Shown here piece by piece: positions 1 to 8,495 of a stretch of 46,474 nt of DNA. The position numbers were made by a program, and so were the translations under genes. This stretch comes from Obelidium mucronatum. Lineage: Eukaryota; Chytridiomycota; Chytridiomycetes; Chytridiales; Chytriomycetaceae. Location of the stretch: the NCBI GenBank assembly GCA_025765595.1, contig JAIVFH010000221.1, positions 1-46,474 of the forward strand, given 5' to 3'. Below the pieces are notes generated by a model. That model worked only from the letters and a program-made list of their open reading frames with translations, did not search any database and was not told where the DNA came from. How positions within the stretch are numbered: the first letter of the stretch is position 1; every line of letters starts with the position of its first letter.

Positions 1-82
1 TCAACATCAACCCTTTCCCACCTGCCTCATTGATCAAACTGGTGCAGGATCAACATATCCCACCTTCCCCTTTACTTACCGA

Positions 83-1372
83 ATGGTACTGGCTGGCAAG
101 GTTCTTTGCCATGCGCGAGGCTCTGATATTGCCCTGGATTGGGATGTTGTTGCAATGTGCATTATTGCTGGACCAGTTCCTGATGAAAAGAAAGAGACCC
201 TGTTGCAGTGCAGTCCTTTGTTTCCCCGGTGGATCAATCCCTGGTTCACTTTCTTTCTGAAACAAGGGAATTATCAAGCAATGTGGCCTGCTGCTCTTCC
301 TCTCACCCACCTTTCAAAATTGGCAGCAGTCAACCATTCACACTCATCCCCAATCCTGCACCTCCTGTTTCAGACACAAGGCAGTGACTTCGGCAACTCA
401 TTTGATGATGTGGTGATATCTGCGGCTGTTTGGAGTGCCAACAGGGCGGCATTGGAGTACTGGACAAGTGCCACAAGCCACATATTTTACCCTGACCCAT
501 CAGCTCGATTGCACAATATCTTGATTCAAACTGTTGGTAAAAGCCTATATGTCAAGACAGCAATGTTTGAGTATATTGGAAGAAGAAAGAAAGAGAATGT
601 CCTGTGTGAGTATCTGGATGTACTCCAGGATTATGTGAGTCATGGTTGCCTGCATGATGATACTTTGGTCAAGGCAATAATCAAAGTTTTCCAATGCTTG
701 AGACTGAAACAAGTCAACGCATTTGATGAAGAGTGTGCCAAGGTTCCTTTCAAACACTTGAAGTGGGTGGCAGAAGGTGGGAGGGAATCCAAAGGAGAAG
801 TGGATTGGTGGGGGAACTTTAGCAAAGCCTATTATGCTTCTTATACCAAAGCTTGGTGTCCCATATTTGTTGCAGCAGTCACCCATTTTCGGAGAATGCA
901 GCCAGATCATAATGCCAGACTGGACAAAAATACTGATGGGATATGTAGTGTGATTGATATACCCTGGAATTTCACTGAACCTGAAGGAGCAGCTCTATTG
1001 CACAGTGTGTTTGGCCCAATTGTGTTGAGTCCTTTCATTGATTGGGGTATGATTCTGTCATATAAGGAAGACTATTTGCGGTTATCCTTTCAAGAACTTC
1101 TTGAAGTCAAAGGTGCTTCTTACTATGTTTACAGCATCATTCGCAAGTCAAGGGATATTTTTTCTAAGGATTTCATTCTTTTGCTGCTTCGTTTGTGTGT
1201 GAGGAAGGCATTGAGAAGTCAAACTGGAGGTTGGAACCTTATCGTGGAGGCTATACTTGGCTCAATGCCGCAATTCAAATACTTTCAGATTGTGACGAGA
1301 GATTTAACCATCTTTCAGACTGTCTTTCAGATTCAGATTAAAAGTACTAGTTGTTGTGTAGCCTACATTTGA
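83..1372 (+). CDS. Hypothetical protein, 429 aa
   Basis: A long uninterrupted frame with balanced amino-acid composition, ending in TGA at 1370-1372. I do not recognise the family. It is rich in Trp, Tyr and Phe, with alternating hydrophobic helices and no obvious signal peptide or clear membrane segment. The same frame is open to the left edge, so ATG 83 may be internal and the gene partial. Another frame upstream (about 3-120) also looks protein-like, so a one-base frameshift near 115-130 is possible. The 3' flank (1380-1515) matches the flanks of the next ORF and of a gene-less spot at 4.4 kb. This suggests a duplicated gene-plus-flank module or an unrecognised mobile unit. Coding status is likely; function unknown. 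Confidence 0.6.
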   Translation: MVLAGKVLCHARGSDIALDWDVVAMCIIAGPVPDEKKETLLQCSPLFPRWINPWFTFFLKQGNYQAMWPAALPLTHLSKLAAVNHSHSSPILHLLFQTQGSDFGNSFDDVVISAAVWSANRAALEYWTSATSHIFYPDPSARLHNILIQTVGKSLYVKTAMFEYIGRRKKENVLCEYLDVLQDYVSHGCLHDDTLVKAIIKVFQCLRLKQVNAFDEECAKVPFKHLKWVAEGGRESKGEVDWWGNFSKAYYASYTKAWCPIFVAAVTHFRRMQPDHNARLDKNTDGICSVIDIPWNFTEPEGAALLHSVFGPIVLSPFIDWGMILSYKEDYLRLSFQELLEVKGASYYVYSIIRKSRDIFSKDFILLLLRLCVRKALRSQTGGWNLIVEAILGSMPQFKYFQIVTRDLTIFQTVFQIQIKSTSCCVAYI

Positions 1373-1379
1373 ATAAATT

Positions 1380-1515
1380 TGGGATTTTACCCTACCTTGT
1401 ACTGAAGAGAAGTGTGTGTTTGTGTAACTCCAGTTGAACTCGGATTGAATAATTCAACCCGAAATTTTATTGAGATGATCCAACATTATCATGAAAGAAC
1501 TCAATTATGAATGGA
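1380..1515 (+). repeat. 3'-flank module, copy 1
   Basis: Begins after the stop of the 429-aa ORF with CCTACCTTGTACTGAAGAG, then GTTGAACTCGGATTGAATAA and a short imperfect hairpin (GGATTGAA, loop, TTCAACCC). It closes with an ATGAATGGATTTGCA-like stretch. Related copies lie at about 2318-2440 and 4388-4515. It may be a shared 3' UTR or part of a mobile repeat. Confidence 0.6.
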
Positions 1516-1653
1516 TTTGCAATCAGAATAGAAATACATTTTTGATGCAAATAAGATGGCAGGGCTTATTCATGAAGCATGTGCAGCCATATTTTTTAAC
1601 CAGTAGCGAGGGTTAGGCGTTGATTAATAAATTCACCCTTAAATACTCCTTAA

Positions 1654-2316
1654 ATGGCATGCATCAACATACTGAAAATAATTTGCAGAATGCAAGACAC
1701 TCTCCCTCCATTTGATCCATTTGCCTCCTACCATCTACTCCGCAGTGCTGAGACTCTCCCCCCATTTGATCCATCTGCCTCCTTCCATCTACTCTGCAGT
1801 GCTGAGAAGGAGACTCTGCAACAGATCATTCAATGCGACCGTTATGCTCGAGCCTTTGGTTGGCCGCGCAACCATCTCGCTGGCTTGATCAGACTTCAAG
1901 AAACTTACAGCAATCCAGAGGAGCTTCCAGGCAACCACGCGTCTTTTTTGCAAAGAATGCGCGCCATGAAAGCCTTGCAAAGGTCGATGATTATCCAAAA
2001 TACCAGACACCAGTCTCAATTGATGTTGGACATCATGATGCCTCTATACGGCGATTTGGAACTTGAGGCAAAGTTGGCCATACAGTCTGGAATTCATGAC
2101 TACTGGAAGGAGATGTATTACGGTGGTGATCGTATTGAAGGATTGTTGCCAAAGCGGGAGCTGTGGAAGGACTTTGCATTGTGGCTGCATTCCGAGCTGA
2201 CGCGAGATTTACGCTTCTCCTTTGCTGATCCAGTGTTACGTTCTGACTATGCACTTGAGACTATGTATCAGGAGCTGCGTCTGAGATGGAATGCCTTTTT
2301 ATACCCCTATCAATAA
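1654..2316 (+). CDS. Hypothetical protein, 220 aa, with N-terminal duplicated motif
   Basis: ATG 1654 to TAA 2314-2316. The N-terminus holds a direct duplication of about 20 residues with the core PPFDP-A-HLL-SAE (residues about 17-36 and 39-58); at DNA level it is a 60-bp tandem repeat starting near 1700. The rest (residues about 60-220) is helical and charged, with conserved-looking Trp residues and a C-terminal RLRWNAFLYPY segment. No known domain is recognised. The 3' flank repeats the module found after the 429-aa ORF, so the two genes may be diverged members of one family or share a mobile context. The start is uncertain because the frame has other nearby Met codons. Confidence 0.55.
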   Translation: MACINILKIICRMQDTLPPFDPFASYHLLRSAETLPPFDPSASFHLLCSAEKETLQQIIQCDRYARAFGWPRNHLAGLIRLQETYSNPEELPGNHASFLQRMRAMKALQRSMIIQNTRHQSQLMLDIMMPLYGDLELEAKLAIQSGIHDYWKEMYYGGDRIEGLLPKRELWKDFALWLHSELTRDLRFSFADPVLRSDYALETMYQELRLRWNAFLYPYQ

Positions 2317-2317
2317 A

Positions 2318-2440
2318 GATTGTTGTGTGGTGTATATTAGAATACATTTTGGCCTTAAACCTACCTTGTACTGAAGAGTAGTGTGCAACAGCTGTTGAAC
2401 TCGGATTGAATACTTCAACCTGAAATTTTAAAAGCAGAAA
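2318..2440 (+). repeat. 3'-flank module, copy 2
   Basis: The order matches the copy at 1380: ACCTACCTTGTACTGAAGAG, then GTTGAACTCGGATTGAATAC and TTCAACCTGAAATTTT. It lies directly after the 220-aa ORF. Confidence 0.6.
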
Positions 2441-2879
2441 AATATAACCAATAGAAGCTTCCTAATTTATTACTGATTGAAAGCTAAACAAATTCTTAAT
2501 GCTGGGTTTTTCATCACAATAAAGTTTTTGGATTGAAATTTTCAATCCGTTCAACTCCACTTCTTAACATTAACTTTAATATTAGAACACAAAAAATTGA
2601 CATCATTTGTGATTGTGCTTGCATTTAAAAGGCAGCAAGATATGACTACTATTTTTGGGATCTCAAGTGACCCTTCTGATTGTTGTGTATTATTGACATC
2701 TTAACGGTCAGGTTTAGATCGCCAGCACTTGGTGGCTATGGACTAGTTGTACCCTCCGAATTGTACCCTCCAGGGCACATTGGGATGATCTATGAGCAGA
2801 GCAGATGGGTCAAAGGAAAACTGGGCCGATGTATGAAGCTCCCTCACCTACCACTGAGCAGGGAAACTAAATAAGAGAG
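2441..2879. other. AT-rich gap with one hairpin
   Basis: No convincing gene. A perfect inverted repeat, GGATTGAAATTTTCAATCC, lies at about 2531-2549 and is followed by GTTCAACTCC. This resembles an inverted copy of the GTTGAAC/GGATTGAA element in the flanking modules. A 64-codon frame at 2680-2874 has no coding signature I trust. Confidence 0.4.
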
Positions 2880-3190
2880 TTGAATAATTAAGCGCTGAAA
2901 AATTAAGCGCTGAATAATTCAGCGCTGAAACATTAAGCGCTGAAAAATTAAGCGCTGAAACATTAAGCGCTGAATAATTGAGCGCTGAATAGTTCAGCGC
3001 TGAAACATTAAGCGCTGAAAAATTAAGCGCTGAATAATTCAGCGCAGAATAATTCAGCGCAGAATAATTTCGCGCAGAAAAATTAAGCGCTGAGACACTA
3101 AGCGCAGAATAAAACGCTTAATCTTTCAGCGCTGAACAAGTAACGCTTAATCTTTATGCAACAAGCGCCAGAGCCAAATAAACGCTGACC
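2880..3190. repeat. AGCGCT minisatellite, array 1
   Basis: About 20 units of roughly 15 bp, each centred on the palindrome AGCGCT and flanked by AT-rich TTAA/TTCA and GAATAATT/GAAACATT spacers, decaying to the right. It is the same family as arrays at 5.2, 17.3 and 18.06 kb, but its spacer variants differ (no GTGTCAGCGCTTAAA phase) and no SINE block follows. Confidence 0.9.
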
Positions 3191-3690
3191 CTTTGAAACA
3201 TTTGAGGATCGGACCAAGCACAAGTAGCGGTACGGCAGAACGGCAAACTGGCTCAAGACAAAAACCAACGGCAAAGGACATTAGTGACACCGCCCCCCGC
3301 CCCGACGCACCAAGGTGCAATATCGCGGCAGAGGAGGGACCCGGGCTAAGATGCGAATCACAGAGTCACAAGCCGGCCCGAGCTACAGTCTGCGGTGTCC
3401 TTTCTCTTTGCAAGAAGATGGCCGCCGACACCTCCCTCTCCGATCAAACGGTTCACTCCGTGAGTTCAATCAGAGAGTTTGGTGCCACCGTCAAAATGGC
3501 AGCAACCTTCGAGCACAGAAGATGTCCATTGCTGTGTGTTCAATATGCCACGGTCAAAGCAACCTGCGAGTGCAGATGACATGGAGCGGTCAACTAAAAT
3601 GAGAAAGGTTACCATTATTTAGTATAACAAGCTGTGTAGAGTAAGAAAGAAAATACTGGAGATGTCAAGATGTTTGGAAATAGACAAGAA
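3191..3690. other. GC-richer unassigned segment
   Basis: Clearly more GC-rich than its surroundings. A 128-codon frame (3193-3579) and an overlapping 95-codon frame (3315-3602) are open, but both are Ser/Arg/Thr-rich without recognisable domains. It could be a promoter-like or transposon-derived island. I see no supportable gene. Confidence 0.3.
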
Positions 3691-3698
3691 CCTCGAGC

Positions 3699-4063
3699 GG
3701 CAAACAAGGCCCCTGGTGGCAACCCGTAATTTTATAGCGAGGAGTCTTTCAACTCCTCTTCAGGTTGCCAACCAAGGCCCCTTGTGGTGGCAACCCGTAA
3801 TTTTAAGAGCGAGGAGCCTTTCAACTCCTCTTCAGGTCGCCAAACAAGGCCCCTTGTGGCAACCCGTAATTTTAAGAGCGAGGAGCCTTTCAACTCCTCT
3901 TCAGGTCGCCAAACAAGGCCCCTTGTGGCAACCCGTAATTTTAAGAGCGAGGAGCCTTTCAACTCCTCTTCAGGTCGCCAAACAAGGCCCCTTGTGGTGG
4001 CAACCCGTAATTTTAAAGCAAGGAGCCTTTCAACTCCTCTTCAGGTCGCCAAACCAGCAAGGT
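3699..4063. repeat. Tandem repeat of about 66 bp with internal hairpin, ~5 copies
   Basis: Units run CAAACAAGGCCCCTTGTGG, CAACCCGTAATTTTAAGAG, then GAGGAGCCTTTCAACTCCTC and TTCAGGTCGC. Spacing is 66 bp with 3-6-bp length variants (extra GTG). Each unit holds the inverted repeat GAGGAG...CTCCTC around an 8-nt loop, and AAGGGGCCTTG-type dyads. Because 66 is divisible by 3, frames stay open on both strands; these are repeat artefacts. Confidence 0.9.
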
Positions 4064-4387
4064 GCCATCAAGGGTGAGGTGTGTGGCCAGGTGGGCAGAT
4101 CATTTTTGGAAGTGAAAAAGTGAAAATATGAAAAATGTAAAATACACCATTTTCATTTGGAAACACAACACATATTTCATCCAAGAACATCTCAAGTAAC
4201 CGTTCCAGGTTTAAAGATTCCTTTTTAAACATAACTCAATTAATATTTGCAGGATTCTTTGTGATGTATTTAGCGGTAGCTGACTGGCAAAGCTATGGTC
4301 TTGCATGCTTCCCTGGATCAAACCTCACTATGGGCTTTTTTAAGAACCATCATAAAGATAAAATTTAGTTTTTTTTTTGGCACTCAG

Positions 4388-4515
4388 GGGTATTATGGTG
4401 GTGTTTAGGTAATAGCAGTTGAACTTGGATTGAAAAATTCAATCCGCAATTTTGTTGTGACGAAAATAAAAATTCTTCAAGCTTCCAGGAAACTCAATAA
4501 TGAAATGGATTTGCA
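4388..4515 (+). repeat. 3'-flank module, copy 3 (no gene upstream)
   Basis: Contains GTTGAACTTGGATTGAAAAA and TTCAATCCGCAATTTTGTTG, then AACTCAATAATGAAATGGAT and TTGCA. This is collinear with about 1430-1510, with a perfect GGATTGAA/TTCAATCC stem. The ORF that precedes the other copies is missing here. Confidence 0.55.
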
Positions 4516-5204
4516 TTGATGTTGAGTATTACGCATAAAAGATACAATATCACTTGCACTACTTAGCAGAAATTAGAAATATACATATGAGAAAGATGAA
4601 TACATTTTGTAAATGACACTTTATAAATTTGTAATTAATTTCCCCTTCATGATTTCCTCCAATCAGAAATCAACACGTCAAGTTGATGCACCACATCAAT
4701 GGGCAAATGGGCCACAGGGTTCTCAACCTCAACAGGTCTCAATGGGACCATGTAAAAGGGTACGTATCGATTCTTGCTTGGACCAACTTTGGAAATTCAA
4801 GATTTCATTTTATCGCCTAACACAATAAAAATGAAGAGTATTTATTACATTTGCTACTACTTACTGTACTTGGCTGCTGGTGGTTTGGTGGTGTTTGTGT
4901 AACCTGCATTTGTAACACATTTTTGGATGTATATCAAAGTCAATTTAGTACTCAAATATTAATAGTTGCTGTAAAAGTGCTGTTTTTGTATTATCAAATG
5001 ATTACAAATAGTATGATTTTTTTGATTAATAGATTAATAAAAAGAGAACTTTTTATTTTTAGTTGAAAAATTTTTCATGTAAAATTTTTCATGTGCATTA
5101 ATGTGTTCCAGATTAAGAGACTAATTTGGTGATTTTCTTGGCTTAAAATTTTCACAGCGCTTGATTTATAAGCACTTGGATGGTCAGTGCTTTCAATTAA
5201 TTGG
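4516..5204. other. AT-rich spacer, no gene seen
   Basis: Short frames at 4613-4828 and 4851-5066 are hydrophobic or low-complexity and have no domain. The right end (from about 5155) already shows decayed AGCGCT-type units. Confidence 0.4.
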
Positions 5205-5705
5205 CACTTAAAGTGTCAGCGTTTAATTATTCAGCGTTTAATTATTCAGCGCTTAAATATTCAGCGCTTTAACATTCTGCGCTTAAAGTGTCAGCGCTCA
5301 ATTATTCAGCGCTGAAATATTCTGCGCTTAAAGTGTCAGCGCTTAAATATTCAGCGCTTAAACATTCAGCGCTTAAAGTGTCAGCGCTTAAAGTGTCAGC
5401 GCTGAAATATTCAGCGCTTAAAGTGTCAGCGCTTAAAGTGTCAGCGCTCAAATATTCAGCGCTGAAATATTCAGCGCTTAAAGTGTCAGCGCTGAAATAT
5501 TCAGCGCTTAAAGTGTCAGCGCTCAAATATTCAGCGCTGAAATATTCAGCGCTTAAAGTGTCAGCGCTCAAATATTCAGCGCTGAAATATTCAGCGCTTA
5601 AAGTGTCAGCGCTTAAATATTCAGCGCTGAAATATTCAGCGCTTAAAGTGTCAGCGCTGAAATATTTGTCAGCGCCTAAAGTTTCTGCGCTTAAATATTT
5701 TTTTA
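5205..5705. repeat. AGCGCT minisatellite, array 2 (~33 units)
   Basis: 15-bp units of three main kinds (TTCAGCGCTTAAATA, TTCAGCGCTGAAATA, GTCAGCGCTTAAAGT) in irregular order. The unit length keeps frames open on both strands: plus reads KYSALK/KVSALK repeats, minus reads SADTL/SAEYF repeats. I treat these as non-genic. The array joins the SINE-like block at 5706. Confidence 0.95.
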
Positions 5706-5888
5706 AGTGAAGTTATACTCCATGGCGCCGTATAAATTTTTAGAGCCACTTCTAGTATAGCCTGCTAGTTTAGCTGTAACAATCTCTGCTTGCAGGGGAT
5801 GTCCGGGGATCGAACCCCGGAGTAGGATTTTGGAAAATGAAAATTTTCATGAAACCCTAAGTCTAATCCTGAGCTAATGAGTATAAAA
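5706..5888 (-). mobile_element. tRNA-derived SINE-like block B, copy 1
   Basis: Read on the minus strand it starts near TTAGCTCAGGATTAG, a pol III A-box-like motif. It continues to a T-arm/B-box, CCGGGGTTCGATCCCCGG (plus coordinates about 5803-5820), then a non-tRNA body ending with GGAGTATAACTTCACTT and an A/T run. The AGCGCT array takes the place of a SINE tail. The same block occurs at 17717-17908 and 20390-20577, always with the array on the same side. Confidence 0.65.
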
Positions 5889-5913
5889 CCCTAACTTTAA
5901 CCCTAACCCTAAC
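5889..5913. repeat. Interstitial telomeric tract (CCCTAA)
   Basis: CCCTAACTTTAACCCTAACC followed by CTAAC, i.e. about four CCCTAA units with one imperfect. It abuts the 3' end of the minus-strand LINE at 5914. Confidence 0.85.
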
Positions 5914-7311
5914 GATCTCAAGAGCACTTTATGTAGTAAAAAAACATATAAACATAAACAAGTCTTGGCAGATTCCACCTCATTCCCCCTATTTCATAAG
6001 TTGCCGTCCCTCCACTGGCTTCAAAGAAAGAAAAAAAACAAGTAGAATATAAAGGTCAATAAGTTCAGGTCATAAAAATATACTTGCAGTCAAAAATACT
6101 CCATCCCAATTATCCCACGCGGTGGTTCCCACTCTCCTGGCGCCTTGGTCGGCCTACAGGTCGGTTTCGCTGTTGAGCTTGAAGTCTCGCCCGTGCTGAC
6201 TGCGCCAGAGATCGCATCGTTCGCGGTGCAGGCCTGGCTGGCCTGGCTGGAGCTGGTGTTTCATTGTCGCTGTTGCTGTCGCTAGGTACGTCCGCCACCC
6301 AGAATCCGTCGTCCTTGCGTCGTTTGAGGCCCCGGCATTTTGTAAGTATGTCCTTGATGGCTGTGAGACAAGTCTTGTAGGCCATGGTGTCCAGTGGGGA
6401 AGAGTTCCGGTAGTGGTTGAGCACAGCGTCGATTCGAGTGTGTCGTTCACAGGCAGGCCTAAGCACCTCCTCATGGACATGTTTGAGAAGAGTATCACCC
6501 CCAGAACAGGTGACAGCATGGGCACGGGTCAGAACTTGGGCACAGCGCTTGCATTCCTCGTGTCGAGTCACAGCACCCAGAATCCATTGGAGTAGAAGCC
6601 AGCGGTCCTCGCGAGTAATTCCACTGTTGGAGTGCAAGAAGGGCCGGATATCATCTTCAGGTTCCACTTGAATAGCCCCAGCAATTCCTGGAGTGCCAGC
6701 GTCAAGGTCCACAATAGCCTGCTTGGTGACAGCCTGTTTGGTGTTTAGTGCAAGAGGTTTTGTCGCCTTGGCAGCGTTGTCTCCCCTGATTAGCGGTGGA
6801 TGGTCGTGTTCCGTGTCTGGGTGGTGCCAAAACGAGTTGAGCATCGACGGTTGTGGGATGGAGCCAGCTTTGGGTGTCCGGGCTAGTTGGATTCCATGGT
6901 GAAAGACTTTCACCCCCAGGTTGCCAGCGTCGCCAGATGTGTAGAGTCGGGCAGACCAGTTAAAGTTGAGAACTTCTGCTCGATGTCGCATGGGCTCAAT
7001 CTGCAAGAGACGCATTAGTGCAGCTCCAGAGGTGTTCCTTGGTGTTGATGTCAAAGTGCGCAGTGCAAGTCGCTGCACCGCTTCATACTGTTGGAAGAAG
7101 GTGGGGCTCCCCCTGTACAAAGCCAACCCATACTCCATCACAGGGCGGACAAAGGCTTTGTAGACACGCGCGGAGGCAGCCGGAGCCCACCCCCTGGAGT
7201 TGAATCCCAGCGGTGCCAACATAGCTATTACCTTCCGCGCCTTTTCCGTTCGTGTTGCAGCCAATTGTTTCCAGTCAATACCATTACGGGAGAAGGGCAT
7301 ACCCAAATACT
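5914..7311 (-). mobile_element. 5'-truncated LINE inserted in telomeric repeats
   Basis: The minus-strand sense 5' end starts abruptly inside coding sequence, next to the telomeric repeat at 7311. Its 3' UTR (about 5914-6109) ends directly on TTAGGG repeats (minus sense). Truncation at the 5' end with an intact 3' end is typical of target-primed reverse transcription. Telomeric sequence at both edges suggests telomere-directed insertion, as known for MoTeR and SART/TRAS elements, or fortuitous insertion in an interstitial tract. Confidence 0.7.
6110..7309 (-). pseudogene. LINE reverse transcriptase, C-terminal fragment (~400 aa)
   Basis: The frame begins at YLGMPFSRNG, the point downstream of the RT catalytic core where non-LTR elements carry their conserved YLG segment. 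It continues through KAFVRPVMEYGLAL, the typical post-RT thumb/connection motif, and a C-terminal zinc-finger-like CKRCAQVLTRAHAVTC (C-X2-C-X8-H-X4-C). An Arg/Pro-rich tail ends at 6110. The endonuclease and the YADD-containing RT core are absent, so it cannot be active. The remaining frame has no stops, suggesting fairly recent insertion. The overall style resembles LINEs I know from early-diverging fungi (inference). Confidence 0.8.
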
Positions 7312-7348
7312 TAGGGTTAGGGTTAAAAACTACAATAACCCTAACCCT
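7311..7348. repeat. Head-to-head telomeric inverted repeat
   Basis: TTAGGGTTAGGGTT (7311-7324), a 12-nt spacer AAAAACTACAAT, then AACCCTAACCCT (7337-7348). The 12-bp arms are perfectly complementary. The spacer nearly matches the sequence just before the telomeric tract at the PLE 3' end (AAAAACTACAAC at 17291-17302), so it is probably a remnant of another PLE 3' terminus. Confidence 0.9.
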
Positions 7349-7373
7349 CTACATCGACTTCCGAGGAACCACC

Positions 7374-8495
7374 ATGGACCACTTAAACGACCATCCAATG
7401 CAACAAGCCGAATCGTTTACCACTTCAAACCCAATCCCTGATGTCCATAACCCCTTCCAGTTCTCCAACGACCAAGCCCTTGAACACCAACTTCCTCCAA
7501 ACACTGTCATCAATCCACCTGACATAACCGAACCAACACAAGCCGAGAACTCTCTCATCAACAAAACTGCCCTTTCTTTCGCCAAACTGGTCTCAACCGC
7601 CCGAAAACAACACAGCGCTCTTACCGACCTCTATGTCCAATATGATAACGGCACCATTCCACCTTTTATCAAAATGACAATTCCATCAAAACTACCCATC
7701 ACCGAAGCCATCGATACTATCATCAATAATTCGAAAATCAAACTCTTCGAAAACTATCTATTAGTCAAACTCACAAGCCTCAACGCAACCAACTCAAGTC
7801 TCGCAAACCTCTTAGCAATCTTCTCGGAAGACCTTCGACATTTACAACCTTGCAACGACCCCTTTACAGCAAACTTTAGCATCTCACACGGATCCCATCG
7901 GCACCTCCTGTTTCCCCAAAATCCATGCTACATACGCTTAGCCCAACAATTCAACACTACTCTCAGCCACTTCTCCATCACTACCAATAACCACCACGTC
8001 AAGGCACTTAAGGAAAAAGAAAGAATCGCCACCAACATAGCAACCAAACAAGCCGCTATCCAAGCCTCAATCTTCAAAAAGAAAAATCCGACAACAGCCG
8101 ACGAAAAAATCGACCTCCTCGTAAACGCAATTAATGACCTAACTACAAAATCAAACTCAAGACAACGCTCGCCTTCCCGCCAACGTAACAACTCACGCCA
8201 CAACTCTAACCGCGACCGCCAATCCAGATCACCCAACCGCCAACCTAAACCAATCTTGAAAAACCGCCAACAAAGCCCTCGACGCCCAAACACTCGACAA
8301 CCAAGCCCCCGCCGCACAAGCCCTCGCCGCCCAAGCCCCCGCCGATCAAGTCCCCGCCGCCCAAACTCTAACAGACCAAACTCCGGCCGCACAAACCAAC
8401 CTACCAATCAAACAGCCCGCAACACCAGACAAAACGCCCAAGTACACTTTGCCGACTCAAGAACGCATTTTCACCAGCGTGGGAGGAACTTTTAA
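7374..8495 (+). CDS. PLE ORF1, gag-like basic protein, 373 aa
   Basis: ATG 7374 sits in a strong context (CCACCATGG). Residues about 1-220 are Asn/Thr/Leu-rich and mostly helical. From about residue 260 the protein becomes an Arg/Ser/Pro-rich tail with SPRR/RPSPRR-type repeats, suited to nucleic-acid binding. It ends at TAA 8493-8495, overlapping by 124 nt the RT frame open from 8372, which lies in the -1 frame. ORF1 proteins of this kind are described in telomeric PLEs; the RNA-binding role is inferred. The strong C-rich, G-poor coding bias of the plus strand is shared with the RT and differs from neighbouring genes, marking them as one element. Confidence 0.75.
   Translation: MDHLNDHPMQQAESFTTSNPIPDVHNPFQFSNDQALEHQLPPNTVINPPDITEPTQAENSLINKTALSFAKLVSTARKQHSALTDLYVQYDNGTIPPFIKMTIPSKLPITEAIDTIINNSKIKLFENYLLVKLTSLNATNSSLANLLAIFSEDLRHLQPCNDPFTANFSISHGSHRHLLFPQNPCYIRLAQQFNTTLSHFSITTNNHHVKALKEKERIATNIATKQAAIQASIFKKKNPTTADEKIDLLVNAINDLTTKSNSRQRSPSRQRNNSRHNSNRDRQSRSPNRQPKPILKNRQQSPRRPNTRQPSPRRTSPRRPSPRRSSPRRPNSNRPNSGRTNQPTNQTARNTRQNAQVHFADSRTHFHQRGRNF

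Noticed and set aside
2880..3190. CRISPR-like regular repeats
   Set aside because: Units are 15 bp without unique spacers and the context is eukaryotic; it is a minisatellite.
3732..4123. Four overlapping ORFs in the 66-bp repeat
   Set aside because: Repeat-derived; encoded sequences are unit-periodic on both strands.
5288..5710. 140-aa and antisense 89-aa ORFs of SALK/SADTL repeats (also 17333-17726)
   Set aside because: Frames arise because the 15-bp unit is divisible by three; no start context, domain or non-repeat sequence supports a gene.
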